From the NCBI RefSeq assembly GCF_003991135.1, contig NZ_CP016379.1, forward strand, positions 620,001-684,000: a stretch of 64,000 nt of DNA, given 5' to 3'. The stretch's first letter is position 1, and each line of letters starts with the position of its first letter. The stretch comes from Anoxybacter fermentans (GTDB lineage: Bacteria > Bacillota > Halanaerobiia > DY22613). The notes beneath the pieces were generated by a model. The model had not been told where the DNA came from and did no database searches. It saw only the letters and a program-made list of their open reading frames with translations. The translations under genes were made by a program, and so were the position numbers. Positions 34,427 to 43,798 of this stretch are shown here, piece after piece.

Positions 34427-35160
34427 CAAAAGTCAAAACTGATTCACGACCATTATATATATTGGTTAAGGAAAAAATAGAAGAATTAATTTCTGATGGA
34501 ACATTTAGCGAGGGGGACCGTTTGCCATCAGAAAATACACTGGCTGAAAATCTGGGAGTTAGTCGTGCTACTTTAAGAGAAGCCCTTCGGGTTATGGAAG
34601 AAGAGGGAAAAGTAATTCGCCAACAGGGTGTAGGAACATTTGTTGCATCACGTTTGCCAAAAATCCAGAAAGGAATTGAAGATTTGTACAGCGTAACCGA
34701 GACTATTAAAAGCCATGGTTTTGAACCCGGCACTGTTGGTTATAAAATATGGGAAGAAAAAATGGGTAGATTGGCTCCAATTTTTGAAGAGGATCCTGAT
34801 ACTTTAATGTGGGTCATTGAAAGAATTCGGACAGCTGATAAGAATCCTGTGGTTTATTGTAAAGATCATTTACCCCAGAATATTATAGCAGAAATGCCGG
34901 AACTGTCTCACTATGGTTCTGGGGAATCTATTTTTCAGGTTTTAGAAGAACAATATCATCTCCGCATTACCTATGCGGTGGCCCGAATTATTCCCATGAA
35001 TGCACCTAACTGGTTGGCGGATAAATTAAAGATACCGGTTAAAACTCCAGTTTTACTTTTAGAGCAAAAGCATTATGATCACAAAGACCGTATGATCCTT
35101 TTTTCTAGAAATTATTTTAGAAATGAATTTGAATTTCATGTAGTTCGTCGTCGTAGGTAA
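34423..35160 (+). CDS. GntR family transcription regulator (HutC/UTRA type, YmfC-like)
   Basis: 245 residues: N-terminal winged helix of GntR type (LPSENTLAENLGVSRATLREALRVM in parts, about 28-60) and a C-terminal UTRA ligand-binding domain (about 95-240). Its ATG overlaps the spoIIIE stop (AAATGA). Bacillus ymfC has the same neighbour. It stands directly upstream of a nucleoside-type ABC importer, so control of that operon is plausible. The 80-base gap to the next gene has direct repeats TTACCAATTT and ATACCAAATT that could be its operator. Confidence 0.88.
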   Translation: MTKVKTDSRPLYILVKEKIEELISDGTFSEGDRLPSENTLAENLGVSRATLREALRVMEEEGKVIRQQGVGTFVASRLPKIQKGIEDLYSVTETIKSHGFEPGTVGYKIWEEKMGRLAPIFEEDPDTLMWVIERIRTADKNPVVYCKDHLPQNIIAEMPELSHYGSGESIFQVLEEQYHLRITYAVARIIPMNAPNWLADKLKIPVKTPVLLLEQKHYDHKDRMILFSRNYFRNEFEFHVVRRRR

Positions 35161-35240
35161 ATCCGGCATGAGGGGGTGATACAGTCAATTCATATCAGTG
35201 GACTTACCAATTTCTATACCAAATTAAGGAGTGATAATTT

Positions 35241-36290
35241 GTGCAAAAATATTTGAAATGGATTGCCTATTTGACTGTATTTATCCTCCTCATTGCATTT
35301 GGCTATGTTTTCTTTAAGGGGGAACGTATTAGGGAGGAACGTAGACCAGGTCCTAAGGTTCAACCCGAGGAGATTAAAGTTGGTATGGTTACTGATGTAG
35401 GCGGATTAGGTGATCAATCATTTAATGATGCTGCATATAAGGGATTAAAACGTGCAAGAGATAAATTGGGTATTAAAATAAAGGTTATAGAATCTTCAGA
35501 TATGACTTCTTATGTTCCAAATCTGACTAGCCTTGCAGAACAGGATTATGACCTGGTTTGGGCTATTGGAGTTTTGATGCAGGATGCTTTAGCAACAGTT
35601 GCAGAAGATTTACCGGATACCAATTTTGGAATAGTTGATGCAGTTGTTGATAAGGATAATGTTTACTCCGCTACCTTTAAAGAAGAGGAAGGTTCTTTCT
35701 TATGTGGTGTAGTAGCAGGGATGATGACAAAATCTAATAAAATAGGTTTTGTCGGTGGAATGGATTTACCAACAATTCGCAAATTTGAAGCAGGATATCG
35801 TGCTGGAATCAAAGCAGTTAATCCGGATGCGGAATTGATTGTCACTTATACGGGGGTTTTTGATGATCCCAATAAAGGAAAAGAACAGGCACTGGCTCTT
35901 TTTGGGAGGGGGGTTGATGTAGTTTATCATGCTTCCGGTGCGTGTGGTGTTGGAGTGATAAAAGCTGCGCAAGAACAGGATAAATATGCAATCGGTGTAG
36001 ATATGCCCCAGAGTCATCTGGCCCCTGACCATGTATTGACAAGTATGATCAAACGGGTTGACCTTGCTGTCTATGAAGGTGCTAAACTGATTAAAGAGGG
36101 GAATTTCAAAGGTGGAACCCATAAAGTCTACGGTTTAAAAGAGGGTGGTGTAGGTTTAGAAGAAGATCAACTAAAAAAAATGACACCTAAAGAAGTACAG
36201 GATAAAGTTGAGGAGATGCGCCGAAAGATTATTAATGGTGAAATTAAAGTTCCAACAACTAGAGAAGATTCAGAAGATTTTACTCTTTAG
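35241..36290 (+). CDS. BMP family ABC transporter substrate-binding protein
   Basis: 349 residues of the basic membrane protein (Bmp/Med) family, binding nucleosides or related ligands for the ABC importer encoded downstream. GMVTDVGGLGDQSFNDAAY is the conserved first strand; KEEEGSFLCGVVAGMMT and FVGGMDLP follow. It has an N-terminal membrane helix (about residues 7-25) but no lipobox Cys, unlike the usual lipoprotein form, so it is probably anchored by an uncleaved helix. GTG start after AAGGAGTGATAATTT. Confidence 0.92.
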   Translation: MQKYLKWIAYLTVFILLIAFGYVFFKGERIREERRPGPKVQPEEIKVGMVTDVGGLGDQSFNDAAYKGLKRARDKLGIKIKVIESSDMTSYVPNLTSLAEQDYDLVWAIGVLMQDALATVAEDLPDTNFGIVDAVVDKDNVYSATFKEEEGSFLCGVVAGMMTKSNKIGFVGGMDLPTIRKFEAGYRAGIKAVNPDAELIVTYTGVFDDPNKGKEQALALFGRGVDVVYHASGACGVGVIKAAQEQDKYAIGVDMPQSHLAPDHVLTSMIKRVDLAVYEGAKLIKEGNFKGGTHKVYGLKEGGVGLEEDQLKKMTPKEVQDKVEEMRRKIINGEIKVPTTREDSEDFTL

Positions 36291-36305
36291 CAATTGTTCT
36301 GAAAT

Positions 36306-36333
36306 GGGTTAGGTGATCTCTTGACACCTAACC
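36306..36333 (+). terminator. Hairpin after the substrate-binding gene
   Basis: GGTTAGGTG pairs with CACCTAACC (loop ATCTCTTGA), followed by a weak T-run (TATTTAATG). It may partly end or protect the abundant binding-protein message before the ATPase gene. Confidence 0.5.
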
Positions 36334-36400
36334 TATTTAATGATATGATACCTCTATCTGATATATGTTTTTTATAAGTTATACGAAAGGAGGATAATTT

Positions 36401-37921
36401 ATGACCAATGTAATTGAAATGAAGGGGATTACGAAAGTTTTTCCCGGAGTAGTTGCTAATGATAATATTAATTTTGAATTGAAAAAGGGTGAAATACATG
36501 CCCTTCTTGGTGAGAATGGAGCAGGGAAAACTACTTTGATGAAGATTTTATATGGATTGTACAGGCCAACCAGTGGGGAAATTTATGTTAATGGTAAGCG
36601 TGTTGATATTGATTCTCCAAACAAAGCTATCGAATTAGGGATTGGAATGGTGCATCAACATTTTATGTTGATTCCACCCTTTACGGTAGCAGAAAATATC
36701 GTGTTGGGTTCAGAACCAGCACAGATGGGAGTTCTGGATACTGAGGAGATGATTAGACAGGTAGAAGAGATTTCTGACAGGTATGGTTTAAGTGTAGATC
36801 CAAGAGCTAAGGTACAGGATATCTCAGTGGGGATGCAGCAGAGAGTTGAGATTTTAAAAGCTCTCTATCGTGGAGCTGATATTCTCATTTTAGATGAACC
36901 AACTGCTGTTTTAACTCCCCAGGAAGTTCAAGAACTGATTGCAATTATGGATAAACTGACTGAGCAGGGTAAATCCATTATCTTTATTACCCATAAGCTT
37001 AAAGAGGTTAAAGCTATCAGTGATCGGGTAACTGTAATTCGAAGAGGTAAAGTGATTGATACTGTAAATACTGAAGATGTAGATACCCATGAACTAGCTC
37101 GAATGATGGTTGGTCGGGAGGTTATTTTGGAAGTTGAAAAAGAACCTGCTAAACCTGGTGAAACAATATTAAAAGTAGAAAATCTCCATGCTTTGAATGA
37201 TAGAGGATTACCTGCTTTAAGGGGAGTTTCCTTTGAAGTTAGAGCAGGGGAGATTTTAGGGATTGCTGGAGTTGAGGGTAATGGTCAATCTGAATTAACA
37301 GAAGTTTTGACAGGATTGCGTCCTTTAACTGAAGGTAGTATTGAATTTAGAGGCGAAGAAGTCAGTCGTCTGACAACACGTCAACGGATAGAGGCAGGCA
37401 TATCTTATATTCCTGAAGACCGTCACAAGCGTGGACTGGTTCTGGATTATTCTCTGTCAGATAACATGATTTTAGGACATCATTATAAAAAACCATTTGC
37501 CAAAGGAATTAACTTAAACTATCCTGTAATTCATTCTAATGCACGGGAGTTGATTGAAGAATTTGATGTCAGGACACCTAATGAAGAGGCACTGGCGAAA
37601 AATCTTTCTGGAGGTAATCAACAAAAAGTAATTATCGCCCGGGAGCTCAGTAGAGATCCTGATCTTCTCATTGCTGCTCAGCCAACACGGGGTGTTGATG
37701 TGGGAGCTATTGAGTTTATTCACAAAAGGATTGTTGAACAACGGGATGCTGGTAAAGCTGTTCTCTTGATTTCTCTTGAACTGGATGAAATCCTGTCTCT
37801 AAGTGACCGGATTGCTGTTATTTATGAAGGTCAAATTGTAGATATTATAGATGCGAAAGATGCTACAGAAGAGGAATTAGGCCTGATGATGGCCGGGGCA
37901 GGTAAACGTAAAGAACAGTAG
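36401..37921 (+). CDS. Nucleoside ABC importer ATP-binding protein (two ATPase domains)
   Basis: 506 residues with two ABC domains in tandem, as in sugar/nucleoside importers of the RbsA/YufO type. First domain: GENGAGKTTLMK (Walker A, about 38), ISVGMQQRVEI, LILDEPTAVL. Second domain: GVEGNGQSELTE replaces a standard Walker A, NLSGGNQQKVII, and LLIAAQPTRGVDVGA has Gln in place of the catalytic Glu region, typical of the degenerate second site. Start ATG after AAAGGAGGATAATTT. Operon with the two permeases. Confidence 0.94.
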   Translation: MTNVIEMKGITKVFPGVVANDNINFELKKGEIHALLGENGAGKTTLMKILYGLYRPTSGEIYVNGKRVDIDSPNKAIELGIGMVHQHFMLIPPFTVAENIVLGSEPAQMGVLDTEEMIRQVEEISDRYGLSVDPRAKVQDISVGMQQRVEILKALYRGADILILDEPTAVLTPQEVQELIAIMDKLTEQGKSIIFITHKLKEVKAISDRVTVIRRGKVIDTVNTEDVDTHELARMMVGREVILEVEKEPAKPGETILKVENLHALNDRGLPALRGVSFEVRAGEILGIAGVEGNGQSELTEVLTGLRPLTEGSIEFRGEEVSRLTTRQRIEAGISYIPEDRHKRGLVLDYSLSDNMILGHHYKKPFAKGINLNYPVIHSNARELIEEFDVRTPNEEALAKNLSGGNQQKVIIARELSRDPDLLIAAQPTRGVDVGAIEFIHKRIVEQRDAGKAVLLISLELDEILSLSDRIAVIYEGQIVDIIDAKDATEEELGLMMAGAGKRKEQ

Positions 37922-37938
37922 AAAGGGAGGTCAATAGA

Positions 37939-39030
37939 GTGAAAGAAGTAAAAGGTTTTGAATGGCGAAAAGCTATAAACTTTCAGTTGTTAGGTAATCT
38001 GGTTGTTCCTATTATTGCTGTTATATTCGCAATGGTTATTGGCGCTATCTTCATGGTTTCTATTGGTGCAAATCCTTTTGAAGCTTATTGGGTTTTAGTA
38101 AAAAGTTCTTTTGGTGGTACCCGCAATATCTTTGAAACCCTGGTTAATGCTACACCTTTGATCTTTACGGGTCTTTCTGTGGCATTTGCTTTTCGCTGTG
38201 GACTCTTTAATATCGGTGGAGAAGGACAGTTTTTAGTGGCATATATAACCGCTGCCTGGGTGGGTGCTTTTTTCAATATGCCAATGTGGATTCACATTCC
38301 TCTAACCCTTCTAGCAGCAATGTTGGCAGGGGCAATTTGGGGTGGAATTCCAGGATTGCTCAAGGCCAAATTAGGGGTTCATGAGGTTATCAGTACCATT
38401 ATGTTTAACTATATTGGTTTATATCTCGTTAATCTGTTAATTAGAACAGTGCTTATGGCTCCTGGTACTTTACCAGCAACACCTAAGATTGCCAAGACAG
38501 CTCAATTTGCACGGTTTATCCGGGGCAGTCGTTTGAATTGGTCAATATTTGTGGCAGCTTTAGCAGCACTAATTATCTATTGGATTTTATGGAAGACAAC
38601 CATCGGATATGAAGTGCGTGCTGTTGGATTAAATCCATTTGCTGCTGAGTATGGCGGTATTAGTGTTGCACGGAATATAATTCTTGCCATGGCCATCAGT
38701 GGTGCGCTCTCTGGACTGGCTGGTGCATCTCAGGTTATGGGTTTAGAGTTACGGGCCCTTCAGCCATTTGGTTTTATTGGCCATGGTTTTACAGGAATAG
38801 CAGTGGCTTTATTGGGTAAAAACCATCCTGTTGGTATCATTTTGGGTGCACTTCTATTTGGTACTTTACAGCGGGGTGCGAATATGATGCAGAGTATTGC
38901 CGGAGTTCCAAAAGAGGTTATTCATATTATTCAAGCCATAATTATCTTCTTTGTAGCTTCCGACTATGCAGTACGGAAGATTTATCGCAAGATAAAAGCT
39001 AAACAAGCAAAAAGGGAGGTAAATGAATAA
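37939..39030 (+). CDS. Nucleoside ABC importer permease 1
   Basis: 363 residues, about ten membrane helices, BPD_transp_2 family (NupP/YufP type). GGEGQFLVAYITAAW and GLNPFAAEYGGISV are family signatures. GTG start after GGGAGGTCAATAGA. Its stop overlaps the start of the second permease by one base. Confidence 0.92.
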   Translation: MKEVKGFEWRKAINFQLLGNLVVPIIAVIFAMVIGAIFMVSIGANPFEAYWVLVKSSFGGTRNIFETLVNATPLIFTGLSVAFAFRCGLFNIGGEGQFLVAYITAAWVGAFFNMPMWIHIPLTLLAAMLAGAIWGGIPGLLKAKLGVHEVISTIMFNYIGLYLVNLLIRTVLMAPGTLPATPKIAKTAQFARFIRGSRLNWSIFVAALAALIIYWILWKTTIGYEVRAVGLNPFAAEYGGISVARNIILAMAISGALSGLAGASQVMGLELRALQPFGFIGHGFTGIAVALLGKNHPVGIILGALLFGTLQRGANMMQSIAGVPKEVIHIIQAIIIFFVASDYAVRKIYRKIKAKQAKREVNE

Positions 39031-39953
39031 TGGATGTAATAGCCTTGATTTTGGCCTCTGGACTCCGTTCCGCTACTCCGCTGATGTATGCTGCTATTGG
39101 TGGTATCTTCTCTGAAAGATCCGGAGTTGTTAATATTGCACTGGAAGGTATTATGTTAACAGGGGCTTTTACCGCTATGTTGGCTTCTTATTATACCGGT
39201 AGTCCCTGGTTGGGAGTATTAATTGCCATGATTGCTGGTGGGTTAATCTCTTTGATTCATGCTTTTGTATCCATTGAGTTCCGTGCTAATCAGGTTGTTA
39301 GCGGTGTAGCTATAAACCTATTAGCAAGCGGATTGACCAGTTTCTTTTTGCGTGCTATTTTTAAACATGCTGGCCAATCCCCAAGTGTTAATAGTTTGGG
39401 TAAACTTCCAATTCCGATAATTAAAGATATTCCGTTTATTGGGACAATCTTGAGTGGACATTCACCATTGGTATATCTTGCTCTGTTATCTATTGTCTTA
39501 GCTCATTTTGTGCTTTTTAAAACAACTTTTGGTTTAAGGGTACGGGCAGTAGGTGAGCATCCAGAAGCTGCTGATACAGTTGGAATAAATGTCAAAAAAA
39601 TCCGTTATATTTGTGTAGTTATCAGTGGAATTATGGCTGGAATCGGTGGAGCTACTTTGTCCATTGGACTTTTAGATCTTTTCACAGAAGATATGACAGC
39701 TGGACGCGGTTTTATTGCACTTGCAGCTGTAATCTTTGGTAAATGGACACCATTTGGTGCATTTGTAGCAACACTTCTTTTCGGTATTGCAGATGCAATG
39801 CAAATGCTGGCCCAGACATTACAGATTACTTTCTTACCACGTGAAATTTGGCTTATGTTACCTTATATCCTGACTCTCTTTGCTCTGGCTGGATTTATCG
39901 GTCGGGCAACTCCACCTGCAGCCAGTGGTCAACCATATGATAAAGAAGACTAA
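39030..39953 (+). CDS. Nucleoside ABC importer permease 2
   Basis: 307 residues, membrane protein of the same family (NupQ/YufQ type), with GGIFSERSGVVNIALEGIML and GEHPEAADTVGINV (seen in parts). It completes the importer: binding protein, double ATPase, two permeases. Substrate is probably a nucleoside, by family and by the nucleoside phosphorylase encoded 5 kb downstream. Confidence 0.92.
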   Translation: MDVIALILASGLRSATPLMYAAIGGIFSERSGVVNIALEGIMLTGAFTAMLASYYTGSPWLGVLIAMIAGGLISLIHAFVSIEFRANQVVSGVAINLLASGLTSFFLRAIFKHAGQSPSVNSLGKLPIPIIKDIPFIGTILSGHSPLVYLALLSIVLAHFVLFKTTFGLRVRAVGEHPEAADTVGINVKKIRYICVVISGIMAGIGGATLSIGLLDLFTEDMTAGRGFIALAAVIFGKWTPFGAFVATLLFGIADAMQMLAQTLQITFLPREIWLMLPYILTLFALAGFIGRATPPAASGQPYDKED

Positions 39954-39957
39954 ATCT

Positions 39958-39990
39958 AAAAGTAGGCATATTTGCCTACTTTTTCTTTTA
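39958..39990 (+). terminator. Intrinsic terminator of the ABC operon
   Basis: AAAAGTAGGCA pairs with TTGCCTACTTTT around TAT, followed by TTTCTTTT. A palindromic element follows 18 bases later. Confidence 0.85.
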
Positions 39991-40007
39991 AATAATGTAA
40001 TGATTCT

Positions 40008-40182
40008 ACTATAAAAAGCTTAATTTTTCGCTTCAAAATAATTTTTTCGAACCATCTGAAGTTTGATTTCAGTCGAAATAAGGCCTCATCACAGGATGTG
40101 ATGAGGCCTTATTTCGACTGAAATCTCACTAAGATGGTTTAACGAAAAATTACTATGGCACTCAAAATTAGCTTTTTGCAGT
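40008..40182 (-). repeat. Long palindromic interspersed element, copy 9 (one head hairpin, near-perfect palindrome)
   Basis: 175 bp. The inner part, 40065-40125, is a perfect palindrome with 28-base arms (from GATTTCAGTCGAAATAAGG) around loop AGGAT. The second head hairpin with the GGGCC core is absent. Outer ends ACTATAAAAAGC and CTTTTTGCAGT. Confidence 0.9.
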
Positions 40183-40287
40183 TTAATCATATAATATTAT
40201 AAATGTAGATAATTATTTTGTATATAAAAAAAGGGAAAAGACAGTTTTTATCGAAATAAAATAGTTAGGACAAGGCCGGGTGATAAT

Positions 40288-41061
40288 ATGAATAAATATT
40301 ATCTGGAATACAAAATTTTAAATGATCGTCCTGGTTTGTTGGGAGATGTAGCATCTCTAATCGGGATGTTAAAGCTAAATATTCAAACTATTAGTTCTAT
40401 TGAAGGTAACAAACGGGGGCTTTTATTGAATTTTAATACAATGCAGCAATTAGAATCTTTGTATTTAGCATTAAAAGAGGTTCAGGATTTAGAGGTTAAA
40501 ATTTTCCGTGAACCTCAAGAGCTGGATTTACTTGCTTTAAAACACGGAAAACGGATTCAAAAAACTTCAGAAAACCCGCCTACTTTTCGTTTTGAACGGA
40601 AAGAGTTAGATTATCTAATAGATTTTCTGGGAGGAAGATTAACAAAGAAATCTGATATTTTTGTAGGTTTTCGAGGTTCGCCACGGGTTGGAAAAACTGA
40701 AACAGCAATTGCTGCTTCTGTCCATGCAAATAAACCCTGGATACTTATTTCATCAACTCTTTTGAAAAAAATAGTACGGACTAATCTGGATAATGAAATT
40801 TTAGAAAATGGTACTATATTGATAATAGATGCTATTACTACTTTTTATCGTTCTTTTCCTGAACATATTGAATTTGTAAAAAATCTTTTAAATAAAAAAA
40901 TTCCCAGGATTGTGGAGCATCCTGATGTTCTTGTTAGAGAAACGAATATAAAACTTAGTGATTTTGATTTAATTATAGAATTAAATAATGATGAAGATAA
41001 AGAGAATGAAGAAGGAGAGTATATTAAAGGGTATGGTTTTTATTCTTTTGACATCAGTTAG
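40288..41061 (+). CDS. ymfK: YmfK-like DUF3388 protein
   Basis: 257 residues: an N-terminal ACT-like domain (KYYLEYKILNDRPGLLGDVASLIG, shown as the family start in parts, about 1-75) and a P-loop-like stretch GFRGSPRVGKTETAIA (about 129-144), LIIDAITTFYRSFPEH further on. The arrangement matches the DUF3388/YmfK family of spore-formers. Role unknown. In Bacillus ymfK lies near ymfM (rodZ), as here. Confidence 0.85.
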   Translation: MNKYYLEYKILNDRPGLLGDVASLIGMLKLNIQTISSIEGNKRGLLLNFNTMQQLESLYLALKEVQDLEVKIFREPQELDLLALKHGKRIQKTSENPPTFRFERKELDYLIDFLGGRLTKKSDIFVGFRGSPRVGKTETAIAASVHANKPWILISSTLLKKIVRTNLDNEILENGTILIIDAITTFYRSFPEHIEFVKNLLNKKIPRIVEHPDVLVRETNIKLSDFDLIIELNNDEDKENEEGEYIKGYGFYSFDIS

Positions 41062-41076
41062 TAAGGAGGGTAAAGA

Positions 41077-42162
41077 ATGAAGGAGATAGGACAGAAGCTA
41101 AGAGAAGCACGGGAGGAAAAAGGGTTAAGTTTGAAAGATATATCCGAAAAGACCAGGATTCGAACTATATATTTAAAGGCCATTGAAGAGGGAAATTTCG
41201 ATAAAATTCCTGGAATAATTTATGCGAAGGGGTTCATAAAGGCATATGCACAGGTAGTGGGGTTAGACCCAATTGAACTTCTTAAAGAGCTTCAAATTCA
41301 AGAAGATGCTCCTGATTTATCAGAGGTTACAATTATGAGGCATGATTCATCTAAAAAAATTGGAAAAATTCTAATTGTATTATTGATTTTAGCTATTTTA
41401 GCGGCTGCATTTTTCTTTGTAAGAAATCTCTGGGTCACTATTCAAAATGAAACAATTCCCCAGTTGCTAGATACGGAAAGAAAATCTGATTCTATTAATG
41501 TCCAGTTAGATGAAAGTAAAGAAGTTTCTTTTAATAAGGTAAGTTTTGAAACAGAAGTCGATTCAGATTATGGGATGGAAATGCTTATGGCAAAAGAATC
41601 GTATGATGTTTCTAATCCGGAAACCATAGATATTTCTGAACAGGAATTAGTCATATCCGACCAGCGAAAAGATCAAAAAAATGATCAGCAAAAAAAAGTC
41701 CGGGATCAAAAACCTGAAAATATTGATATTGAACCGAAAATAGTAGCTTCAGAAACAGAAGAACCTAAAATAATACCAGAAATTACTACTTTAGTAGAAT
41801 CTGAACATAAGGAAGAAATTACAACTTCAAAAAAATTTGAATCTAAGGAAAAACAGGTTGAATCTATTGATTTAAAACCAGAGAAAAGACAGACTGTAGT
41901 TACTAAATTGGGCCAAAGTGAGAAAAGGGAATTAAATCAGATTCAAGTGATTGCCAATGAGACGTCTTGGGTTCGTATTTCTGTTGATGGAAAAATATTG
42001 TTTCAGGGATTAATAAAAAAAGGAGAGACACGGTTGTTTGAAGGAAGTAAAATACAGCTTCGTACCAATAATGCAGCAGGTATTCAGGTTAATTTTCGTG
42101 GAATATTGTTAGGACCTTTTGGCAAAAAAGGTGAATATATCGAAAAGGTCTTCGGAGAGTAG
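41077..42162 (+). CDS. rodZ: RodZ-like helix-turn-helix membrane protein
   Basis: 361 residues: N-terminal helix-turn-helix (about 1-75, IGQKLREAREEKGLSLKDISE in parts), one membrane helix (about 96-115, IGKILIVLLILAILAAAFFF), a long charged, low-complexity linker (about 125-280) and a C-terminal DUF4115 domain (about 285-355, ETSWVRISVDGKILFQG). RodZ links MreB to the cell-wall elongation machinery. Corresponds to Bacillus ymfM by location after ymfK. The ATG follows AAGGAGGGTAAAGA. Confidence 0.9.
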   Translation: MKEIGQKLREAREEKGLSLKDISEKTRIRTIYLKAIEEGNFDKIPGIIYAKGFIKAYAQVVGLDPIELLKELQIQEDAPDLSEVTIMRHDSSKKIGKILIVLLILAILAAAFFFVRNLWVTIQNETIPQLLDTERKSDSINVQLDESKEVSFNKVSFETEVDSDYGMEMLMAKESYDVSNPETIDISEQELVISDQRKDQKNDQQKKVRDQKPENIDIEPKIVASETEEPKIIPEITTLVESEHKEEITTSKKFESKEKQVESIDLKPEKRQTVVTKLGQSEKRELNQIQVIANETSWVRISVDGKILFQGLIKKGETRLFEGSKIQLRTNNAAGIQVNFRGILLGPFGKKGEYIEKVFGE

Positions 42163-42174
42163 GTGGTTTTAAAT

Positions 42175-42969
42175 ATGAACTGGTTGGATTGGGTTATACT
42201 TTTAGCTATAGTTTTGAGTATAATTCGCGGTTTTCGTCGTGGTCTAATCCGAACGCTTTTTGGAGCATTTAAATATTTTATTTCTTTTGTTTTGATTTTG
42301 TTTTATGCTCCTGGACTGGGTGAATTTTTGACCAGACCGTGGAATTTAACTCAAAATATTGCCTTATCCATTAAGGATATGGTAAATCTACCGGGGCATT
42401 TGTATAATGATTCCCTTCAAATCTTAAATCTCAATCAGCGATTGAGTCAAGGTGATTTTCCTATAGAAGAGTTTTCCTCGAGTTTAAGTTATATTATTTC
42501 TAATCTAGAAATACCGCAGGCCTTACCTGAAATCTTAAATTCCCTTTTTAACAAAGAAAGTATAATTGAATACCTACTCAAAGTTGGACCGGATTTTTCG
42601 AGCTATCCTATTGAGAATATGGAAGAATTGGTCTTTTATACTCTGGCGAGTTTTATTGCTAAGTTGATTGCTATCTCGATTGGATCTCTGGTAATTATTA
42701 TTGTTGTTTTCTTTTTAACTCATTTTATTATTTCACTATTCCATAAAATTTCTGCTGAAAGTGCCAAATTGAATTTGGCTAATCGTTTTATGGGAGCACT
42801 TTTTAATGGAGGTATTTGTTTTTTGGTTTTAGTTTTAATTCTGGAAGTAATCACTCCACTTTTATGTTATTTTATGATTGATCCAAATCAGTCAATGACG
42901 TTTTCTATGATTTTAAATACGTCTTTTCATATTCGGCCCTGGTTGGAACATGCACTTTTAAACATGTAA
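42175..42969 (+). CDS. CvpA family membrane protein
   Basis: 264 residues, five or so membrane helices, with the CvpA family N-terminus WLDWVILLAIVLSIIRGFRRGLIRT (in parts). Members are linked to colicin V production in E. coli and to envelope stress; the exact role is unclear. The ATG at 42175 has AGGTGG about nine bases upstream and follows rodZ by 12 bases. Confidence 0.8.
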   Translation: MNWLDWVILLAIVLSIIRGFRRGLIRTLFGAFKYFISFVLILFYAPGLGEFLTRPWNLTQNIALSIKDMVNLPGHLYNDSLQILNLNQRLSQGDFPIEEFSSSLSYIISNLEIPQALPEILNSLFNKESIIEYLLKVGPDFSSYPIENMEELVFYTLASFIAKLIAISIGSLVIIIVVFFLTHFIISLFHKISAESAKLNLANRFMGALFNGGICFLVLVLILEVITPLLCYFMIDPNQSMTFSMILNTSFHIRPWLEHALLNM

Positions 42970-42998
42970 ACCTTCCTGAGTTATCAGGGAGGTATTTA
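42969..42998 (+). terminator. Weak terminator-like hairpin
   Basis: ACCTTCCTGA pairs with TCAGGGAGGT (one G-U) around GTTA, followed by ATTTACTTT. It lies between the CvpA and CPBP genes. Confidence 0.4.
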
Positions 42999-43017
42999 CT
43001 TTAAGGAGGGAAGGACA

Positions 43018-43770
43018 ATGGAAGAAACTAATCGAATTTGGAATAATATTCCCTGGACCAATTTGGATATTCTGTTTATTTTTCTTATATCGTATGTTGT
43101 AGTTTTATTTATAAGTGAACTGTTGGCAATTTTTTTACCGATAGTCTATCCACTGCCGGAAGATACACTTGAAAGTCTAGTCGGTTTAATTAGCATTCTC
43201 ATACAAAATGTAGGTTTAATTGGTTTAAGTATATTTTTGTTAAAAAATAAATACAATTTTTCAATAATAAAGAACTTGTTTTCTTTTAAAAATAAAAGAG
43301 AGATTTTTCTCAATGGGATTATAGGTGGAGTTTCTATTCTTTTTGGGGTTATGGTGATTAATTATATTCTTGCAATTATTTTAGTTATTTTTTTTAAATT
43401 TGAACCACCATTACAGCAGGTTATTATACTTTTATTCCGGAGTAAAAATATCTGGTTTTTCTTAAGCTATGCATTATTAATTGTTATTCTTGCACCAATT
43501 GGTGAAGAATTTTTTTTTCGAGGGCTTGTATATTCGTATTTAAGACAAAAATATGGTATGAAGTTGGCTCTTATATTAAGCTCAGTTTTCTTTAGTTTAA
43601 TGCATTTAAGTTTATGGGTATTTCCGGGTATATTTATAGGTGGTTTAGGTCTTGCTTATTTATATGAAAAGAGTAAATCCTTATACACTTCGATATTTGC
43701 TCATATGGTCTGGAATGGAATTGTTACTTTTTTATGCTATTTATACTGGAGTGGAATATTTACACAATAA
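43018..43770 (+). CDS. CPBP family intramembrane metalloprotease
   Basis: 250 residues with about seven membrane helices. The CPBP (Abi) motifs are APIGEEFFFRGLVYSYL (EExxxR) near residue 160, FSLMHLSL (conserved His) near 198 and AHMVWNGIV near 234. Such proteases process prenylated proteins, bacteriocins or regulators; the substrate is unknown. ATG after AAGGAGGGAAGGACA. Confidence 0.9.
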   Translation: MEETNRIWNNIPWTNLDILFIFLISYVVVLFISELLAIFLPIVYPLPEDTLESLVGLISILIQNVGLIGLSIFLLKNKYNFSIIKNLFSFKNKREIFLNGIIGGVSILFGVMVINYILAIILVIFFKFEPPLQQVIILLFRSKNIWFFLSYALLIVILAPIGEEFFFRGLVYSYLRQKYGMKLALILSSVFFSLMHLSLWVFPGIFIGGLGLAYLYEKSKSLYTSIFAHMVWNGIVTFLCYLYWSGIFTQ

Positions 43771-43798
43771 ATAAATTCACTAATGGAGGGGGTTTGAG

